This document shows positions 29,893 through 42,590 of a stretch of DNA of 64,000 nucleotides, piece after piece; the stretch's first letter is position 1, and each line of letters starts with the position of its first letter. The stretch comes from Bolinopsis microptera (taxonomy: Eukaryota > Ctenophora > Tentaculata > Lobata > Bolinopsidae). The notes beneath the pieces are model-generated. The model had not been told where the DNA came from, made no database searches, and saw only the letters and a program-made list of their open reading frames with translations. A program made the position numbers and the translations under genes. The stretch spans positions 12,803,578 to 12,867,577 of the forward strand of contig NC_087073.1 of the NCBI RefSeq assembly GCF_026151205.1, read 5' to 3'.

Positions 29893-30610
29893 TCTCTCTC
29901 TATAAATATATATCTCTCTCTCTATATTATATATATCTCTCTCTATATATATTATATATCTCTATACAGCTCACCATGATCTTAACCTTTTACAGCTTTG
30001 AGTTAAACAATGAGTTAATCGCCAACTTACTTAGTAGCTAGTTTCTACGATGCTACACACAACACATTGATAAGCTATGTAAATTTTGAGACACAAAAGC
30101 TTTGGCTGCCACCTTAATCACTTAATCACATAATCCTTCATAAAACAATGGGCCAAATTACAATACTGCGATGCCAGGAAATTTTGAGACACATCTCGTG
30201 AGCATGGCTCTCCTATTCCATACTCCTACTCTCTTACTCTCTTCACTGTCTTACCTCAGAAACCCATTTTCTTTGCTTTCAGTTCAATAGAGGAGAGAAA
30301 TTCATAATTGTTTTGCGATAACCACTCCTAGGTCAAAAGGGCTTTTAGCACCCATTGAGCTAGAGCTTTAAAGCAGGAACCCGTAATTCTCTAAAGTGAT
30401 GTCAAGAGACATTAGGACATTAGACAGACAATTTTATTTATTTAATTTGTGATTTTGACACCACCAGGGGTCCATTTTTCCATTAAAGCATTCGACCCAC
30501 CCAAAACAGTTTCAAAAATATATCTCTCACGGTTTTAGTGGAAAGTCACGTCTTGTTAAAGTTGAAGTCGTGGTGTAAAATGGTAACAGATATATCGTCT
30601 CGCTTTATAT
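29893..30610. other. Intergenic, no recognised gene
   Basis: AT-rich with short CT and TA runs just after the CCCTCT array. Nothing else recognised. Confidence 0.5.
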
Positions 30611-31372
30611 AATACTAGTGTAACCCGGCCTACGGCCGGGATTTCACTGCCGCAGTTAAAAAGGGTAGGAGCAATTACCCGCTGAGTCAAAATCCGCATT
30701 AGGTGACCCAATAGTTTCTTAAACAATAATCTCATAATCAGTTATTTCTTGTGGATATTTCAGTCATTATTAGCCATGAGGCACCACACTCCATGATCAT
30801 AAGGTCTGAACACCGGGACCGAGTATTACACCTTATCACTCCCGTCTTGAACCGCTTTCTATTTTTCTTTAAATCGTTATAGAAATTAACCCTTGTTAAC
30901 TCCGCACCACACCCGCATATTATATTTGAAAACACGCATAACATTGTCGTATGAACTCTCTCTCTCTCATGCAGTCCAAACAGACCCCAAACACTAACAG
31001 TCCTCCTCCCCTAATAAGCTTATGGTATTACATTACAGGGAATATTCCGGGCTAATCCAATTATGACGCTACTTAAATGCAGCTATCACATATAATACAG
31101 TAATGAGAGAGAGAGAGCAAGCCCCGTAACTCTAGCTGTTCTGCTCAAGCAATTTTATGTAACATTTGTGGTACAAAACCATCAATTAAACCACTTACCA
31201 CCGGCCGATTTAAAAAAAAATTTCGTATGGGCTTCATCAGAGTTTTGTCGGCACTATACCGAAACAACCAGTCCCGTAACTCTTACCGCTTTTTTTGTAT
31301 AACCGACCGGAAATTACACACAGACAGACAGACACACACACACACACATTCTGGTGTTATTAAGGTGATAGT
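30611..31372 (+). mobile_element. Dispersed repeat family, copy A
   Basis: It starts with TAGTGTAACCCGGCCTACGG and ends in a CA-rich microsatellite followed by TTCTGGTGTTATTAAG. The same start and end structure recurs at 43546-44460, and the 3' part containing AACCACTTACCACCGGCCGA is strongly conserved between the copies. It is a non-coding dispersed element with a microsatellite near its 3' end. Its superfamily is not clear to me. Confidence 0.7.
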
Positions 31373-32079
31373 AAGATGATGGTTTCAAGTCTTTTGATCA
31401 TTTAGAAATAACCAATTACAAGCGTACAGAATTGACAATTTAGATGTTGACCTGAAAAGTCAGTCTAGGTCATAGGACCTACCAAACTAAGGTATAGCCC
31501 CTGTAAGCCGACAATTCACTCATGCTAATATCTTTACAAACAAGCATTTCAGGGCATATGATGCTTCATAAGTCGTATATAAATTGGATTCTTTACCTTC
31601 TAAAGCCGAGATCATAATACTAAAATGACAAATATCTGTCTGAGAGTTATTTACAAGCAAAACAAATTGCGTGCTTAGATTTGAATGATTTTAGTTTAGA
31701 ATGATCATCCACATTTTTGAATCTACCTATTCTATTTCTTTCCAAAATACCTTATATCAATCGTTAGTTTTTGGAGCAAAATTCCGTAGCAATACAAATA
31801 TTTCAGCCTCAAATTTCCTCTCCTTAACATCCGATTCCGGTCCGGGAAAACAGATTGATATCCGGCCGTTTCCGGTCCGGCAACGAAAAGCCCAGACCGG
31901 TCGGTTCCTAATGTATACCGTGTATGCTCCTATCGATATCGAATCTCCGATTTGTTAAAAGAGCAGAGCTTCTATTCGTTAAGGTTCTAAAGCAGACTTT
32001 ATAACCTCTGATAGTTCTACTTGAACTCGTTAATCTCTAGATCTCCTGTAGTGCATGTTCTGAGAGCCAACTAAGAGTG

Positions 32080-33152
32080 ATGGGAAACATGCGTTTGTCA
32101 AGAACAGAGATTGTCCTAATCATTGCAGCTGTAATACGGACAACTTTGGGTAAGAATCAAGAAATATTAAAACTATGTATAATATCATTTAAATAGATTA
32201 TTATCGTCAGTTTCTCATGTCGATATTCAATACTGTCGTTCAATTTAGCAGGTAAGAAATTAGGTAATAGGAATCATTTAATTAAAATTTCACGTATTTA
32301 AGAATTCATGTCAATCTGAACCTGCTTTTTAGGGGTATTTTTTGAAATCCCTGAGCAATCATAAAGGTATAAATGACGAAGAATAAAAAAGTATAAATAT
32401 CCTTTTTAACAAACAAAGCTTTCTTCAGAGTGCTCAGAGGTGGTCGTAGATGACCTCGGTTGCTGGAGGGATACAATGAACAACAGAGCTATACAGCCAA
32501 TTGAAGGAAATCACCCTCTACTCCAAGGTTCTTACGAATCTCGACCTGATGCGTATGACAAGTGCCTCACAGCAACATTGTCCTTTGGATACAAAGTATT
32601 TGCTTTGCAGAATGGAGGTTGGTGTGCAAGTGCATCAGACGCCGAGGACACGTATAAAAAGCATGGACGGTCCAACGGTTGTGGTACTGATGGGGAAGGT
32701 GGTCCCGATGCAAACCAAGTGTACAAGATAAAGTCTGGTGAGTCCATCATTTTTAGAAATTCAACAATTAAGTTTAGGAAAGACTGAATTCAGATCTCCT
32801 AATGAATGACGAATATTCAATATATTATGTAATAATTTTTATTATATTATATGATAGCAACAAATAATAGTTATTGGGCAAATTTGTGCAATATTCGCTA
32901 TTAGTATTTCTAAAGCAATCCAATGTCATTTTATCAACGTCTTGTTTCAGATTGTTCTAAACTTCCTGAAGACTGGACTGGAGTGTTTACAAATACAGAG
33001 TTTCCAGTAGATAATGGAGCAACTATAACTGTATCCTGTCAAGAAGGCTATGTCAAAGTAGGAAGCAGTGTGGTTACTTGTAACACAGATTTGAAACAAA
33101 ATAGCTGCATGGAATACGAATCAAAACCAAGCTGTGTACGATCAGGTAAATG
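32080..33152 (+). CDS. Secreted WSC-like plus sushi (CCP) domain protein
   Basis: Three exons are visible. Exon 1 (32080-32149) encodes MGNMRLSRTEIVLIIAAVIR, a likely signal peptide, with donor G|GTAAGA. Exon 2 (32429-32737) encodes a ~100-residue module starting ECSEVVVDDLGCWRD with later KCLTATLSFGYKVFALQ and WCAS, six-Cys style, similar to WSC-like carbohydrate-binding modules common in invertebrate secreted proteins. Exon 3 (32951-33145 or -33152) encodes a sushi/CCP domain: CSKLPEDW, then VSCQEGYVKVGSSVVTC, then SCV. Both introns are phase 1, typical of shuffled extracellular modules. Exon 3 either ends at donor GTAAAT (33146) and continues to exons I cannot find, or reads through to a TGA at 33150-33152 with an AATAAA at about 33161. 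A role in adhesion or recognition is inference. Confidence 0.75.
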
Positions 33153-34024
33153 AAAGGATTAAATAAATCCGCGTACCGACTAAAAATAAAAACCCTACAT
33201 CCTTCCCAGTCCCCACATTAGAAACAGGCTCATGGTAGTTCCCGGAGCGCACAATGTAAAACTCCTTGACACAGATATCACTTAATCATATTGACATACC
33301 ACGTGGCTCAAAAGCTCATTATCCTTCTTTTGGACCTATATACTAGGGGGTTGGGGGGGGGGGGGGGGGGGGGAGTAAAAGAGTGACCTTTGGAAATGTA
33401 ATATGTAAAGACTGATTGGAAAATAATAGGAAAACAGAAGATTTTTATAAGAAAATTTGGTTAAGTGTAATTAAAAGTGTAAAAAAGTGTAGTGAAACCC
33501 CCCCCGCCCCCCCCCCCCCCCTATATGCTAGGTGCTGCTTTTGTAATTGCTTTTGTCTGCTGCTCCTATCAAAGGGAAAAGATAATTTCTATTTTGAAGG
33601 TAGTTTTCCTGACTGGTTGCATCTTACCTTAACAATAAATACTTTAAAATAACAATTTACCTTACGAGACATATTTATGTTCGACATATTATGTAATTCC
33701 GGTGATCTAAATGATTTGGGAACGAAAATATGGGAATGTTTTACCGAAAACCGCCACATTTTGTACCCCAAATTAAATCATGGTATTTGGGGATTTTTTC
33801 ATCTCCTGATTTTACAAAAATGAAACCCAATATTTGAGAAAATTAAATACAAAATTCTTCTCTGATTCGCTGTTCCATCTTGTAAACAATTTCTCTGGAG
33901 CCTTAGTAAACTTAACTTATATTCCTCCAGAGGGTATAAGAGACCGACAGTGTTTGTTATCTTCCACTAATCCCGAAATTTCACCACCGTGGCCAATAAA
34001 GTAATGACAGAACTTGCTTATTAT
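33153..34024. other. Intergenic with poly-G and poly-C runs
   Basis: Downstream of the sushi gene. A poly-G run (about 33347-33374) and a poly-C run interrupted by one G (about 33499-33521) are the only obvious features. An additional sushi-type exon was looked for and not found. Confidence 0.5.
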
Positions 34025-35330
34025 TAAGGGGGGTTCACCCTGATTTTTTTGTGAAACTTGTTTTCGAGATAGCAGTTGACCAACAAACTAGGACCGGTGA
34101 CCGAACTTTTGAGGGGGTCCCGGACCCCAACCGCCAAACGGTGCCCGCAAGGCAGCCACGCCCATATTTTGTGCAAATTAGGCCCAATTTAGCCAAATAC
34201 CCTGAACATGCCCAAAACCCATATTTTAGGTGCTCTACTCGTAGCTAGTGGTCCCCTGAACCCGTATATGAATTTTCATCAAGATTGGACAAAAAATGGC
34301 TGAGTTATGAGCCAAAAACTATATGACCATATTTGGGCATACGCACCAATTTTGATCGATTTTGGCCCATAAATTGATCAAATATCAATATTTTTGAATG
34401 AAACCAACTTTATATGGAAGGTAAGCCTATACTACACATTCTCTATGAATATCAGCTCAATATCTACCTAACTGTGGATTTTGTGTTCAAATAATCGCAA
34501 AAAATGAACAAAATTGCCCATATCTCAGTTCGCGATATTTGCAAAACTGACTTTGCTCAAAACAATAGAACTCAATAGGGTTTCAATATTTTTTCATGAA
34601 ATTTTCAGAATCAACGTAGAATCGCATTTCGACCTTAAGTTTTGGGACAGAATTTTGAGTTAGGCCTTTAAAAAAATTTGGCGGCCAAATTCCAAAATTT
34701 GCCGGGCATTTTTCAGAATTTGGCCGCCAAATTTTTTTTATGGGCAATTTTGTTCATTTTTTGCGATTATTTGAACACAAAATCCACAGTTAGGTAGATA
34801 TTGAGCTGATAATCATAGAGAAGGTGTAATGTAGGCTTACCTTCCATATAAAGTTGGTTTCATTCAAAAATATTGACCATATAGTTTCATAATTGAGCTG
34901 ATAATCATAGAGAAGGTGTAATGTAGGCTTACCTTCCATATAAAGTTGGTTTCATTCAAAAATATTGATATTTGATCAATTTATGGGCCAAAATCGATCA
35001 AAATTGGTGCGTATGCCCAAATATGGTCATATAGTTTTTGGCTCATAACTCAGCCATTTTTTGTCCAATCTTGATGAAAATTCATACACGGGTTCAGGGG
35101 ACCACTAGCTACAAGTAGAGCACCTAAAATATGGGTTTTAAGCATGTTCAGGGTATTTGGCTAAATTGAGCCTGATTTGGACAAAATATGGGCGTGGCTG
35201 CCCCGCGGGCACCGTTTGGCGGTTGGGGTCCAGGACCCCTCAAAAGTTCGGTCACCGGTCCTAGTTTGTTGGTCAACTGCTATCTCGAAAACAAGTTTCA
35301 CAAAAAAATCAGGGTGAACCCCCCCCTTAA
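34025..35330. mobile_element. 1.3-kb palindromic foldback element
   Basis: Two long arms (about 34025-34660 and 34700-35330) are inverted copies of each other, beginning TTAAGGGGGGTTCACCCTG. The centre carries an inner inverted pair with TTTGGCGGCCAAATT. The right arm contains an extra ~92-bp tandem duplication (about 34801-34968, marked by GAGCTGATAATCATAGAGAA) not present in the left arm. No transposase frame is visible. The short open frames at 34051-34248 and 35188-35379 are arm sequence. Confidence 0.88.
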
Positions 35331-35849
35331 TGGGACGTGTCCAAAATCATTTTTAAAGCAATTCATGATCAAATACTAGTGCTAATTGTTTGATGAATCA
35401 TATTTATAACTTACTATATTGATAAGTTGACAGTAAATCGATAAAGTCATAATTAAAGAAAATAAGTGAAAAAAAATTTGGGGAATATAATGATGGTGAC
35501 CTAAATTTTGGTAGTCCGAAAATATAATGGTGTTTTTTTTCGAAAAATCACCTACTTTCGTACCATTTAAATATGTCTCGTACAAAGCAATCAAAACGGT
35601 GTCTCTTTGAAATTGAACTGATGTTCAGATGGTAAATTCAGTCTAGGACTGAATGGGTGACATGATTTTACGGTAAGGGTTATAAAATAAATGTAATAAT
35701 AAATTTGAAACGTATCTAGCACTCGGCAAAGTAAAGTGAAGCTAGATATATCTTAACCGAGTAGATCACCACTTCTATAAGAAAGCAATTAATATGTATG
35801 CATGCTTCTGGTACATGTCAGAAATATTGAAAGCAGAAGGTGCAAAATA

Positions 35850-36790
35850 TCTCCTTAAATCCAATTCATTACCGAAAATGATAGACAAAACATAAGGACG
35901 ATAATAACTAAATTGGATTGCACGTGGAGGAAGATAAAGCACCCGCTCGATGAATGAGAGAGCAAGAATTTAGGGTGCATTTCTTGTTTTTACAGCTGAG
36001 AGCAAGATCATACGTGATAACTGATACCATGTGCTTAAGGAGTGGGGGTGGGGTGGGGGGTCGTTTCAGAGCCTGCGATCAAACTTTTGAGAGGGTCCTG
36101 GACCCCAATCGTCCACTGGTGCTTGCGCAGCCATGCCCATATTTGGTCCCTTTTATGCCCAATTACGCCAAATCACCTCAACATGCCAAAAAGCCAAATT
36201 TTGGGTGGTCTACTTTTAGCTTAATATTTATAGAAATGAGGAAACTAAGGTCACAAGACCACCAAAAAAATGAACAAAATTGCCCATATTATCTCAGTTT
36301 GCAATTTTCACCTAAAATCCTACTTCAGGACCTTCTTTATCAGATTTTACACTTTTAAAAAGTTGGCGACCAAATTCCAAAATTTGCTGGGTAAAATTTG
36401 GGTAATGTTGAGGTGATTTGACATAATTGTGCCAAAAAGGACTAAATATCTGCGTGGCTGCAGTTGGGATCCGGGACCCCTCAAATGTTAGGTCACGTGC
36501 TCTAGCTTTTTGGTTAACTGCTACAACATTGAAAACAGGCGGTGTACAGAAAACTATACTCCCTGTTGTGAACACAAGATCTCATAAAATCTAACTCATT
36601 ACCAGTTACCACACAATATGTACCACAAAATAATATGTGCATGTGGTACATATTGCGGTAACATATTACTATCTTAAGTTAAAACGACAGAGCATAAGGA
36701 CGATAATAACTAAATAAGATTGCACACGGAGGAAGATAAAGCAAGGAAAAGCACCTGCTCGATGAATGGGAGAGTGAGAACTGTGTCGAG
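35850..36790. repeat. Direct repeats enclosing a decayed foldback relative
   Basis: Segments at about 35850-35970 and 36575-36780 are direct copies sharing GGACGATAATAACTAAAT and GAGGAAGATAAAGCA. Between them, 36040-36560 is a shorter, diverged palindromic relative of the 34-35 kb element, with arms containing CTTTTGAGAGGGTCC and its counterpart GGACCCCTCAAATG. A tRNA-B-box-like GGTTCAATCC on the minus strand (about 36793) is too isolated to call a SINE. Confidence 0.65.
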
Positions 36791-38773
36791 ACATAGGATT
36801 GAACCGGGTAACGAGATGTCGCTAAATGAATAACCACTTGAATTTAACCTTATATATAATATATATATATATATCGCGCGATTATTGTAGGATTGGTTAG
36901 GGCAGGTGATTTACTCTAGTCTGCTGCAGAGTACGATAATCAATGATACTTACATTACACAACCGATTAAAAGAACGGTTTGTAGAACTAGGGTTATCAT
37001 AGCCCAAATTTTCTAATTTCCCACAAATAGTTGACTAGATCCTCTATAATATTACATGCTATACTTCTGAGACAAAGCTCCCATTGAAGATATTCAAGCG
37101 CTACTAGTAAACTAATAAGCTGATTAAACCTACATTGCTTTTACTATATGAGCATTAATACTCTCCTTATTATTAACCTGGCGCAATCATTAATATGATC
37201 AGATAGAATAATATTCTATCAGATCATACCGTATTATGTGGGAAGGCTAGCGATCATGGATTTCACCATTTTCTTTAACCACATGCACAGCTGAGGCTCA
37301 TTGATAGAAGTAGAAATGCAATACCAACGAGACAGCGAACAGGTAAACTTGAATACAAGTTTACCTGTTTAGTTAGTATCATTACGGGGTTGAAAATCGT
37401 TTATATTGACTTTTGACAGACAGTGCTGAAATGTGAGTTTATTAATTGATTGGTCGGACAAACCCTCCATACTCTAAACATTGTGCGGCTTTCCAGCCAG
37501 ATACTTGATTAAAGCCGATAATGTGGTTATTGATTACTCACGTGATGTATAAAAACGCAAGGTATAACAAAAATAATCAATATTCATCCTCACATGCTAA
37601 ATCCCAGATGAAAGCATATTACATGATTCAAATGACTTAAAATGTTACTCAATACTCTAAATGGTCGCTTTTCATTGGTAAAATTGTCAACGAAATTTAA
37701 GGGCATAATGTCAAATAACATCTTCACAACGGCAGCGATTTATTTGAACGATTTAAAATACCTAGTGTAGTATTCTAGAGACCACTTAATACCACTTATA
37801 AAATGCAGTAGATATTTAAAAGGACATGAACGCTCTGAAGGGTAGTTATTATGTAATATTACGTAATATATTAAATTTAACACAACCGTGTTCAATTTAA
37901 ACAAGTAGGGCCTGGGATTCACTATTTCTGTGTTTTCTGTGTTTTCTGTGTTTAAAACAGTGAAAATTCAATAAATCGTCGTTTCACACGAAATCTACAA
38001 AGTACTGTTTAAATTCAAAGAACTTTAAACTAAAATTCAGTTCACTACAATAAAACAAGTTTTCAATGAAACATATTGAGAAAAACTCAAATCGTTTATG
38101 CCTTATATGGTGTTCATCCTTATTCATGCTTCACTGCCTATTTATCTTCATATACTTTAACGAAACCAAACCTAATTTATAAAACATTTTAGCAGGATAA
38201 TTTTATAATAATTTAATACAGTACATTCTGAATGTCAACTAATGACCCCCCACATCCGGCGCTTTCCTTGAACGAGATATAAATTATTTGAGTTAACTAA
38301 TTCCTATCTGAGGTTTTTGTACTAACAATTTATAAAGATCCTATAATCATAAAAATCATCCGCTTCTCCCAAATTGAACAGTTTTGTTGTGAATTAGAAA
38401 AAGTTTCTTAAATCATCTCAACATTTAGGTGAATCACGGCAAATGATGATTTTATCTTGGGGAGTATTGCATCTAATCACCAATTTCCGTATTATATTCG
38501 CTCATCTTTTTTTTGAACTTTTCAGTCGAATATAATACCAAAAACATCACAAATGCACCATTGACACCATGGAGACGATACAATCTCAAATCTTGATTGC
38601 AGAAAGAATTTTCCTCACACCGAAAATCTAATACCTATTATATCTCCAGGATAAATGGTGAAAAGCAATGCGCCCCCTAGGTAAAAACAACATCAAGCAG
38701 TAGTCAACTGTTTTGACCAAAATAAAAAACATTATCAATTATCAAAAAGAGGATGAGATTTCAAAGTCAATTT
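36791..38773. other. Intergenic, 3' side of the Rheb-like gene
   Basis: No gene recognised. Hairpins occur at 37338-37369 (perfect 14-bp stem, 4-nt loop) and at about 37194-37228 (one mismatch). No clear AATAAA for the Rheb-like gene was found on the minus strand close to its stop. Confidence 0.5.
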
Positions 38774-40958
38774 TCACATCATGGAACATTTCCCCTCTTT
38801 GTTGTCATGAGACACGCCCAGATCTTTGTCAATCTTCTTGATGACCGTCTCAAATATCTCTCTTATGTTTTCGTTATTTTTGGCAGAAGATTCGATGTAA
38901 TCACAGTGCCAATCCATTGCTTGTTTCCTTCCCTGGAGAGAAAAGAAACATGTGTTAACCCTCATCATAAGATAAAGTATAGGTTACAACAATATTATAT
39001 ACTAATATATCAGACACTTAAAGAATGCTAGAAGTTTCGACAATTTAAGTGAGCATTCTTCGTCCAACTATGCCACAGTTTGCGATCAACCATTTTCACA
39101 GTTTGCAACTTAAGCCTTATTCATAGTTTGAAGTGATCCATTTCAAAATTTGCAGTAAACCATTTCCTCTGAAGTCTAAAGCTTACCGTTTTCTTAACTT
39201 CGCAGTAATAGTAAACTATTTTTCGAATTCCAGGAAACAGTTTGTATGAGTTATGACGCATCGTTAAAATAATTAATGCTCTATTGTCCGTTATGGGCAA
39301 TTGCGCAACTCTCAAGTAGTATGTATAGTGTTGGGCAATGTTTCTTTCAAAATATTTACTGATGGGTGAGCACTGAGGCTTGTTGATTTTACCATTTTCG
39401 CCACATTTTCATCCTCGACATCCATAAATGGAAAACATGGCGAGTAATTTTAATTAAATACGTAGTGCATGGTGTGAACTGTTGACATCTAGCCGGCACC
39501 GGTGATTAGAAGTTTAAATATCGTCAGGGTGCGGTCGAAATGAAACAAGTTTGAGTTCAAATCGTATTACATTTTATTTTGTCGCACATCACTTGTCCAA
39601 CAAGCATGACACCCACCATTCCACTTAATAGTAACAATTTACAAGTTACGACCTGACATAAAAGTAGTTAATTAACAATTAACCGCAAGCAAACCTCTTC
39701 GACGGAAATAACCCTCCGTGGATGCAAATCTCTCATGTTTGCGACCAGGATTATTGGGACGTGGTTAACTGAACTCTCCCCTTTCATCTCCAGCAGTTTA
39801 TCAAATATAACTTGACACACCTGAAGTTATAATATATATTAGAACAATTGAAGTGGTGGTACCATGGGCATGGTTCATGTTACAATCTTGGGGATAATTT
39901 CTAACATTTTACACTCCTTCGAGTACCTACTGATAAAAATGTCCACCGTGGCCTGGACAGTCCACGTTTACACCCGATTTGAATCCGGCACTGATTAATA
40001 AGATACTGTATCACTTCTAAAATATCTCTGGTATTCTAATATTGGATTCGAGCCAATAATTCGAGCCAATAACGAACAGGAACTGACCTCGAAACTCTTC
40101 CTGTTGGTGATATCGTATACTATGATGTAACCGTCCATACCATCGTACCCAGAGGACATAATACTATACTCATCCTGACCAGCTGTATCCATCACCTGGT
40201 AAACAACATAATATTTCATAATCAAACTGAGCTCAGAGAGATATGTTATCTGTAGTTAGGCACCTGCTGCTCAAATTAGCCCTGTAATCGATTTCAGAAA
40301 ATTTAACTGACAGCCTGGCCCATAATTTCAGACTTGAACTTGTGTACATACTGCATATTATATAACATTAATAACATTGATTTTGGATACTTAGCCCAAT
40401 TTCGTTATAATACTATAATACCTCCGCCACTGAGTGCTGCGCGCTATAATTCCCGACAGCTTGCTGGAGGGAATTTGCGGGCACGAAGTTGCGGAGGTAT
40501 TATATTTTATAATACGTTCCGGTTCCGATTGCAGAAGGGGTGTAATCCGATACGTGCGCATCATACAATATAGTGTCTAATATATAGAACGCCAGTGTTA
40601 TTTGTTTTGAAACTTTCCGCCAGCCAGTCTGAGTCTGGGCTGATAATACCCTCGCTTCTCTTGCGGGAAAAATGAGCAAATTATCAGCCCTCGGTGTCCC
40701 CGAGTTTTAGTGGATATAATTCCCGGAAGGTATTATAATATAATATTGTACGTGAGTTAAGGAAAGCAGTATCAAACTTACCTCCAAAGAATAGTGGTTG
40801 TTGTTGATCTGGAATCTCTTGTTGAAAGTATTAGCAATAGTGGGTTCGTATGAATCAGGGAAGTTGTTGTGGACAAACTGGATTGTCAGAGACGACTTTC
40901 CTACCCTACTGTATCCCATAACACATATTCTTCTTCTTTTCAGCGGAGATACGGACAT
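38774..40958 (-). CDS. Rheb: Rheb-type small GTPase
   Basis: Four coding exons on the minus strand: 40782-40958, 40088-40195, about 39696-39820 and 38774-38932, all phase 0 with GT donors (GTAAGT, GTCAGT, GTTTGC) and AG acceptors. The joined product is about 189 residues (Rheb is normally ~184). Motifs in order: P-loop GYSRVGKSS (15-23), switch I DSYEPTIANTF, switch II DTAGQDEYS, an NKxD-position NMRD, ESSAK, and a C-terminal CSMM CaaX box for farnesylation, as in Rheb (CSVM). Rheb sits on endolysosomal membranes and activates TORC1 when GTP-bound. Oddities: the two residues at the Ras Gly12/Gly13 positions are Ser-Arg rather than Rheb's Arg-Ser, and the Lys of NKxD is Met. A pyrimidine-rich TTTAG just before the ATG hints at an upstream 5' UTR exon. 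Confidence 0.92.
40420..40740. repeat. Nested hairpin repeat in Rheb intron 1
   Basis: A ~90-bp imperfect palindrome (about 40416-40505, outer arms AATACCTCCGC and GCGGAGGTATT) is followed by a second one (about 40640-40695, arms GGCTGATAA and TTATCAGCC) and AATTCCCGG. The GGGATTAT-style motifs relate it to the element at 5.7-6.6 kb. It lies entirely in intron 1 of the Rheb-like gene. Confidence 0.6.
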
Positions 40959-41621
40959 GACTAAATGAAGGAGAATAAAAGGTTAGGAGAGTGCAACCTG
41001 ACAACTGAAATGTGTATTAAATGTAGTAAATGATGAGTGGTAGAGTTTTCGGAAAATGATTTTGCAATTTTGATGATCCTAGAATTGAGAAATCCTTAGG
41101 AAGTAAAGAAACGGACGTCTAGGGGAAATGTTTTTAAGTACATTATACCATTATATCGTAAACCATAAATCGTTTTAGATAATAAGGTGAAAATTGAATT
41201 TTTCCTCTAAGGTTAGGATCTCGACAAGTGAACTTTGTCACAATCAGAATACCATACCTCTATTCTACTGGGAGGTGTCCTCAAAACCCTTTTAACTCAT
41301 TATTTGATGGTTGATATACCAATCATAGCCCTAAAATATGTTGTTTCGAATAGTTAGCTAATACAGGCACTTGGTTATTGGGAAATGATGTTAATTCTGT
41401 CACAATACGTATATGGAATTTTAAATTTTTGGGCGAATTATTTATATCTGATTTTGGTTTGAAAGGCGGGAAAACTTAAGGCGGGAAAACTTAATAATGA
41501 TGAAAATGTAGTTGAGTTAAGATCAGTTGATGTTTACATTGCCACAAAAAATTATACGAAATCGTAAGGTTAAAAACAATGATTATAGAATGAAATAGTC
41601 TCTTATAATAACTCTTATATT
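40959..41621. other. Upstream flank of the Rheb-like gene
   Basis: This should contain the promoter and any 5' UTR exon of the minus-strand GTPase gene. I could not identify a TATA box or other specific element with confidence. Confidence 0.4.
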
Positions 41622-42590
41622 AACTGATGTGACAAAGTAAACATGTCTTGCCCCTATTTTGAAGATCTATATATTATTCTATAACTATATTAGAATTCAA
41701 CATTTTTTTAAAAATTGTATTTTACTTTTTTTTTTCAAAAAATTGGTAGAATATTGTCCAGAACATCAGAGCTCAAGTTTAACAATTTTAGGTTAAATAG
41801 TTAAATTTGTCAAAGTCACAAAAAATGTGACAAAATTAACTTTTCCTGCCCCAACAATTTCAAGATAGAGTTTAAAAATTAGCATAGGCTGCTTTATTGC
41901 CTATATAAATCAATCCAAACTACAAAAGAATATATATATTTTAATGTGATGACGATTACCTAACTCTAATAATAACTGACGTGACAAAGTAAACATGTCT
42001 TGCCCCTATTTTGAAGATCTATAACTTTATTAGAATTCAACATTCTTTCAGAAACGATTGGTAGAATATTGTCCAGAACATAGGAGCTCAAGTTTAACAA
42101 TTTTAGATTAATTTGTCAAAGATACTGAAAATGTGACAAAATTAACTTCCCCTGCCCCAACAATATCAAGATAGTGTGTTAAAATTGGCATAGGACTAGG
42201 ATGCTTTATTGCCTATATTAATCGATCCAAACTACAAAAAAGATCTGTTAATCTGATGACGATTACTTAACTCTTATAATAACTGATGTGACAAAGTAAA
42301 CATGTCTTGCCCCATTTTGAAGATCTATATAACTCTATTAGAATTCAACATTCTTTCAGAAACGATTGGTTGAATATTGTCCAGAACATCGGAGCTCAAG
42401 TTTAACAATTTTAGATTAATTTGTCAAAGACACTGAAAATGTGACAAAATTAACTTTTCCTGCCCCAACAATATTAAGATAGTGTGTTAAAATTGGCATA
42501 GGATGCTTTATTGCCTATATTAATCGATCAAAACTACGGAAAATATCTGTTAATCTGATGACGATTACTTAACTCTTATAATAAGTAAAA
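41622..42590. repeat. Three tandem ~310-350-bp repeats
   Basis: Units begin at about 41622, 41973 and 42281, each with AACTGAYGTGACAAAGTAAA, then TTGAAGATCTAT, then CCAGAACAT and AATTTGTCAAAG. A partial fourth unit is at about 43133-43205. The GTGACAAAG motif recurs out to about 44860, so the unit belongs to a wider local repeat field. Non-coding. Confidence 0.85.

Noticed and set aside
29153-29905. 250-codon Leu-Pro repeat ORF
   Set aside because: Entirely a consequence of the CCCTCT satellite.
36785-36845. Second SINE head on the minus strand
   Set aside because: A B-box-like GGTTCAATCC is present but no matching A box at the right distance.
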